Of a DNA stretch of 64,000 nt, positions 63,577 through 64,000 are shown piece after piece (within the stretch, counting starts at the first letter, position 1; the number at the start of each line of letters is the position of its first letter). The DNA comes from an uncultured Moraxella sp. Lineage in GTDB: Bacteria > Pseudomonadota > Gammaproteobacteria > Pseudomonadales > Moraxellaceae. Under the pieces are notes generated by a model. That model was not told where the DNA came from. It did no database searches and saw only the letters and a program-made list of their open reading frames with translations. The stretch covers positions 1 through 64,000 of the forward strand of contig NZ_CAMCBS010000011.1 in the NCBI RefSeq assembly GCF_945873075.1, written 5' to 3'. The translations under genes were made by a program, and so were the position numbers.

Positions 63577-63600
63577 CAAAACCAAGGGAGTTTTTCAACC

Positions 63601-64000
63601 ATGCGTAAACTTCAAAACACCTTATATATCACCACGCAGGGCAGTTATCTGCATAAGGAGCGAGAAACTCTGGTGGTGGAGCATGAACGCAAAAAGATAG
63701 CACAGTTGCCGGTGCATTCCATCGGACATATCTTTTGTTTCGGCAATGTGTTGGTGTCGCCGTTTTTGATGGGATTTTGTGGTGAAAATAATGTCAATTT
63801 GGCATTTTTTACCGAAAATGGGCGATTTTTGGGGCGTTTGCAGGGGCGACAAAGTGGTAATGTGCTGCTACGGCGGGCGCAATATCGATTGTCCGAACAA
63901 AACCCCGTACCAATTGCACGGCATATCATCGCTGCCAAAATCCAAGCGTCCAAACGAGTGCTACAACGCAGACAAAGAAATCATGGCGAAATTGTTGAAA
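63601..64000 (+). CDS. cas1: CRISPR integrase Cas1, type I-C, N-terminal part only
   Basis: Cas1 with Cas2 integrates new spacers. The first 133 codons are in view and the gene runs off the right edge. They read MRKLQNTLYITTQGSYLHKERETLVVE, then IFCFGNVLVSPFLMGFCGENNVNLAFFTENGRFLGRL and GNVLLRRAQYRLSEQN. This is the N-terminal beta domain and the start of the helical domain of I-C Cas1; catalytic Glu/His/Asp lie beyond the edge. A GGGAG lies about 12 bases upstream. The preceding DNA is full of Neisseriaceae signals, so this end of the locus is likely imported. Confidence 0.93.
   Translation, partial: MRKLQNTLYITTQGSYLHKERETLVVEHERKKIAQLPVHSIGHIFCFGNVLVSPFLMGFCGENNVNLAFFTENGRFLGRLQGRQSGNVLLRRAQYRLSEQNPVPIARHIIAAKIQASKRVLQRRQRNHGEIVE

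Larger units (their letters stand above)
63237..63600. other. 364-base patch of Neisseriaceae-type repeats upstream of cas1
   Basis: There is no gene here. The region holds a GTGTGTGCC...GGCACGCAC motif (63265-63288), two inverted pairs of DNA uptake sequences, one lone uptake sequence, a 24-bp Neisseria-style inverted repeat and an AAGTGCGGT signal. It ends at the cas1 ATG. Composition jumps from the AT-rich ATPase gene to ordinary GC. Confidence 0.8.

Noticed and set aside
57423-64000. CRISPR array within the window
   Set aside because: No regularly spaced direct repeats of 28-37 bases are seen; the array, if any, lies past cas1-cas2 beyond the right edge.

Overview
The window reads as a chromosomal segment of a gammaproteobacterium of the Moraxellaceae, most likely Moraxella. 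This is inferred from the protein set (RecBCD, fused RlmKL, TtcA, the TusDC/TusE order, a short entericidin, an Alr with a signal peptide, and RpoD, DnaE and GlnE of gammaproteobacterial type). Base composition is moderate and fairly even from 1 to about 61.6 kb. DNA uptake sequences typical of Neisseria are absent from the housekeeping part as far as I read it. That argues against a Neisseria host.

Layout, left to right. 1-1.6 kb: two tandem alanine racemase paralogues, the first cut by the window edge. 1.7-1.9 kb: tRNA-Val and tRNA-Asp with a strong promoter. 2.3-5.3 kb: mnmG and an AEC transporter. 5.4-10.6 kb: sbcC and sbcD. 10.7-22.6 kb: a minus-strand housekeeping run (DUF493 protein, an AAA ATPase of unknown role, rpoD, FUSC transporter, tag, DUF805 protein, cysE, a TrmJ-like methyltransferase, dnaE, a small membrane protein). 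22.7-32.9 kb: recC-recB-recD. 33-44 kb: dusB, an nfsB broken by one in-frame stop, xseA, a LysO-like exporter, a MscS channel, rlmKL with a long Lys/Asp/Ser-rich tail, ttcA, a TfoX-N protein and aroQ. 44.5-54.8 kb: a cold-shock protein, an exported protein, rhlB, hemW, an entericidin, trmL, a CHMI-like tautomerase, tusDC plus tusE without tusB, glnE, ilvE and a short Cys-rich protein.

54.9 kb to the right edge: a type I-C CRISPR-Cas locus, cas3 / cas5c-cas8c-cas7c-cas4 / [insert] / cas1. A terminator follows cas3, and a near-consensus sigma-70 promoter then drives cas5c onward. Inside cas8c a strong Shine-Dalgarno and in-frame ATG match the known internal start for the small subunit Cas11c. 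Between cas4 and cas1, where these genes normally touch, lie about 2 kb of foreign-looking DNA. It holds an AT-rich, AGA-rich gene for one protein with an ABC-type ATPase and a TOPRIM/DUF4435-like C-terminus (a likely defence protein of the OLD/PARIS type). It is followed by a 0.36-kb patch with five Neisseriaceae DNA uptake sequences in three dialects, Neisseria-style inverted repeats and a Pasteurellaceae-type uptake signal, ending at the cas1 start codon. The cas1 end and perhaps more of the locus therefore look imported by natural transformation. cas2 and the CRISPR array, if present, lie beyond the right edge.
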